Of a DNA stretch of 64,000 bases, positions 63,595 through 64,000 are shown one piece after another. Made by a program: the position numbers and the translations under genes. Source of the stretch: Paracoccaceae bacterium (GTDB lineage: Bacteria; Pseudomonadota; Alphaproteobacteria; Rhodobacterales; Rhodobacteraceae); contig JAFIEO010000032.1 of NCBI GenBank assembly GCA_020832445.1, positions 62,001-126,000 on the forward strand, read 5' to 3'. The notes under the pieces are model-generated. The model ran no database searches, was not told the origin of the DNA, and worked only from the letters and a program-made list of their open reading frames with translations. Within the stretch, counting starts at the first letter, position 1, and every line of letters begins with the position of its first letter.

Positions 63595-63810
63595 ATGGTG
63601 TTTGAAGTTACATGTGGATTTGGCAAAATGTTGATACTACCCATGCTGATTGCGATACTGACCGGGCTTGTGTCTGCGGGACTGGTTCTGGTTTCGGGCC
63701 ATGGCGTGTTCTGGGCATTTTTTGCCTATAGTCTTTTGGGCGGTGCTGGTTTGTTTTTGGCGTCTTTGGCTGTCGTTGCGTCAGATGCGTATACGCGTAA
63801 CCCCACATAA
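63595..63810 (+). CDS. Small two-span membrane protein
   Basis: A 71-aa (or 60-aa, from the ATG at 63628) protein with two hydrophobic segments (about residues 13-33 and 38-62 of the longer form) and a short polar tail, DAYTRNPT. Neither start has a good ribosome site. The upstream 157 bp are AT-rich. I do not recognise a family. The frame is well kept and strongly hydrophobic, which supports a real gene. Confidence 0.5.
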   Translation: MVFEVTCGFGKMLILPMLIAILTGLVSAGLVLVSGHGVFWAFFAYSLLGGAGLFLASLAVVASDAYTRNPT

Positions 63811-63896
63811 GAAAGTGTTAGGTTAAGACGCTGGCGGTTTTGCTTTCTGCCTGTTCGTGCTGCATAAGGTGCGAAACCCCAAAATGGCAGGACAGG

Positions 63897-64000
63897 ATGC
63901 AAAGCGACATTTCCACCCGAAAAGCACTGGCCCGTGCGCAGGCCACGAGGCGCAGGAATGTGGCGTTTCTGGCGGACCAGTCCGGCGCGGATGCAGATGC
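63897..64000 (+). CDS. Start of an unidentified gene, cut by the right window edge
   Basis: An open frame from the ATG at 63897 runs off the window. The 34 visible codons are basic and helical-looking (KALARAQATRRR, then NVAFLADQSG). A purine-rich site (GGCAGGACAGG) precedes the ATG. It may be a continuing CDS, but with so few codons I cannot assign a family. Confidence 0.4.
   Translation, partial: MQSDISTRKALARAQATRRRNVAFLADQSGADAD

Overview
The window looks like chromosomal DNA of an alphaproteobacterium of the order Rhodobacterales (Rhodobacteraceae). The basis is inference from high G+C, the protein families (Hint and PAS_5 families, helABC-type ccm genes, class II DAHP synthase, Rrf2 regulator with three cysteines, FNR-type boxes) and the short intergenic repeats. 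I cannot name a species. Nearly all of it is housekeeping sequence. I see no rRNA, CRISPR array, transposase or prophage.

Layout: (1) At 1-155 is the 5' end of a Hint-like gene cut by the window edge. (2) At 414-11473 is a complete chemotaxis locus: a leftward operon STAS-cheY-cheA-cheW-cheR-cheY-orf133 and, divergent from it, cheB-cheD-orf125-mcp-mcp. (3) At 11676-16299 are a thioesterase, tRNA-Val, two small envelope proteins, an esterase, glyA and nadK. (4) At 16406-23015 are transketolase, a coiled-coil gene overlapping zapA, and a leftward ppx-rlmE-trmO-hydrolase operon. (5) At 23279-25557 is a one-carbon cluster (a small pfam13769-like protein, a MetF-like reductase and a methyltetrahydrofolate methyltransferase), followed by clpX, clpP, a PIN gene and an rRNA methyltransferase. 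(6) At 29866-31192 lie ihfB-lapA-trpF. (7) At 31340-34876 are an Rrf2 regulator, a secreted DUF4394-like protein, a Tat-exported sulfide:quinone-reductase-like flavoprotein and a small membrane protein, with FNR-like sites between them. (8) At 35149-40081 lie cysS, cimA, a methyltransferase and a squalene/phytoene-synthase-like protein. (9) At 40264-46556 are yajC-secD-secF, an NDUFAF3-like protein and ccmABCDG (export plus cytochrome c maturation). (10) At 46553-51875 are an acetyltransferase, a FixH-like protein, an SDR, aconitase and a DUF1223 protein. (11) At 52094-57889 is the outer-membrane biogenesis run lptF-lptG-lptD-surA. (12) At 58406-64000 are a GlxA-type regulator, DAHP synthase, a PAS protein, yicC, gmk, a small membrane protein and a gene start at the right edge.

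The best leads lie outside ordinary genes. Two families of dispersed palindromic repeats, with two copies each, sit only between converging genes: a 175-bp MITE-like element (19600-19774 and 58045-58219) and a 106-bp RIME/Bru-RS-like element (31190-31295 and 58240-58345). One RIME-like copy supplies the trpF stop codon. The cysS gene is a mosaic with an AT-rich 3' third. The Tat flavoprotein region carries an FNR-like box overlapping an AT-rich inverted repeat. The che locus has a divergent CheB receiver and two unrecognised small proteins.
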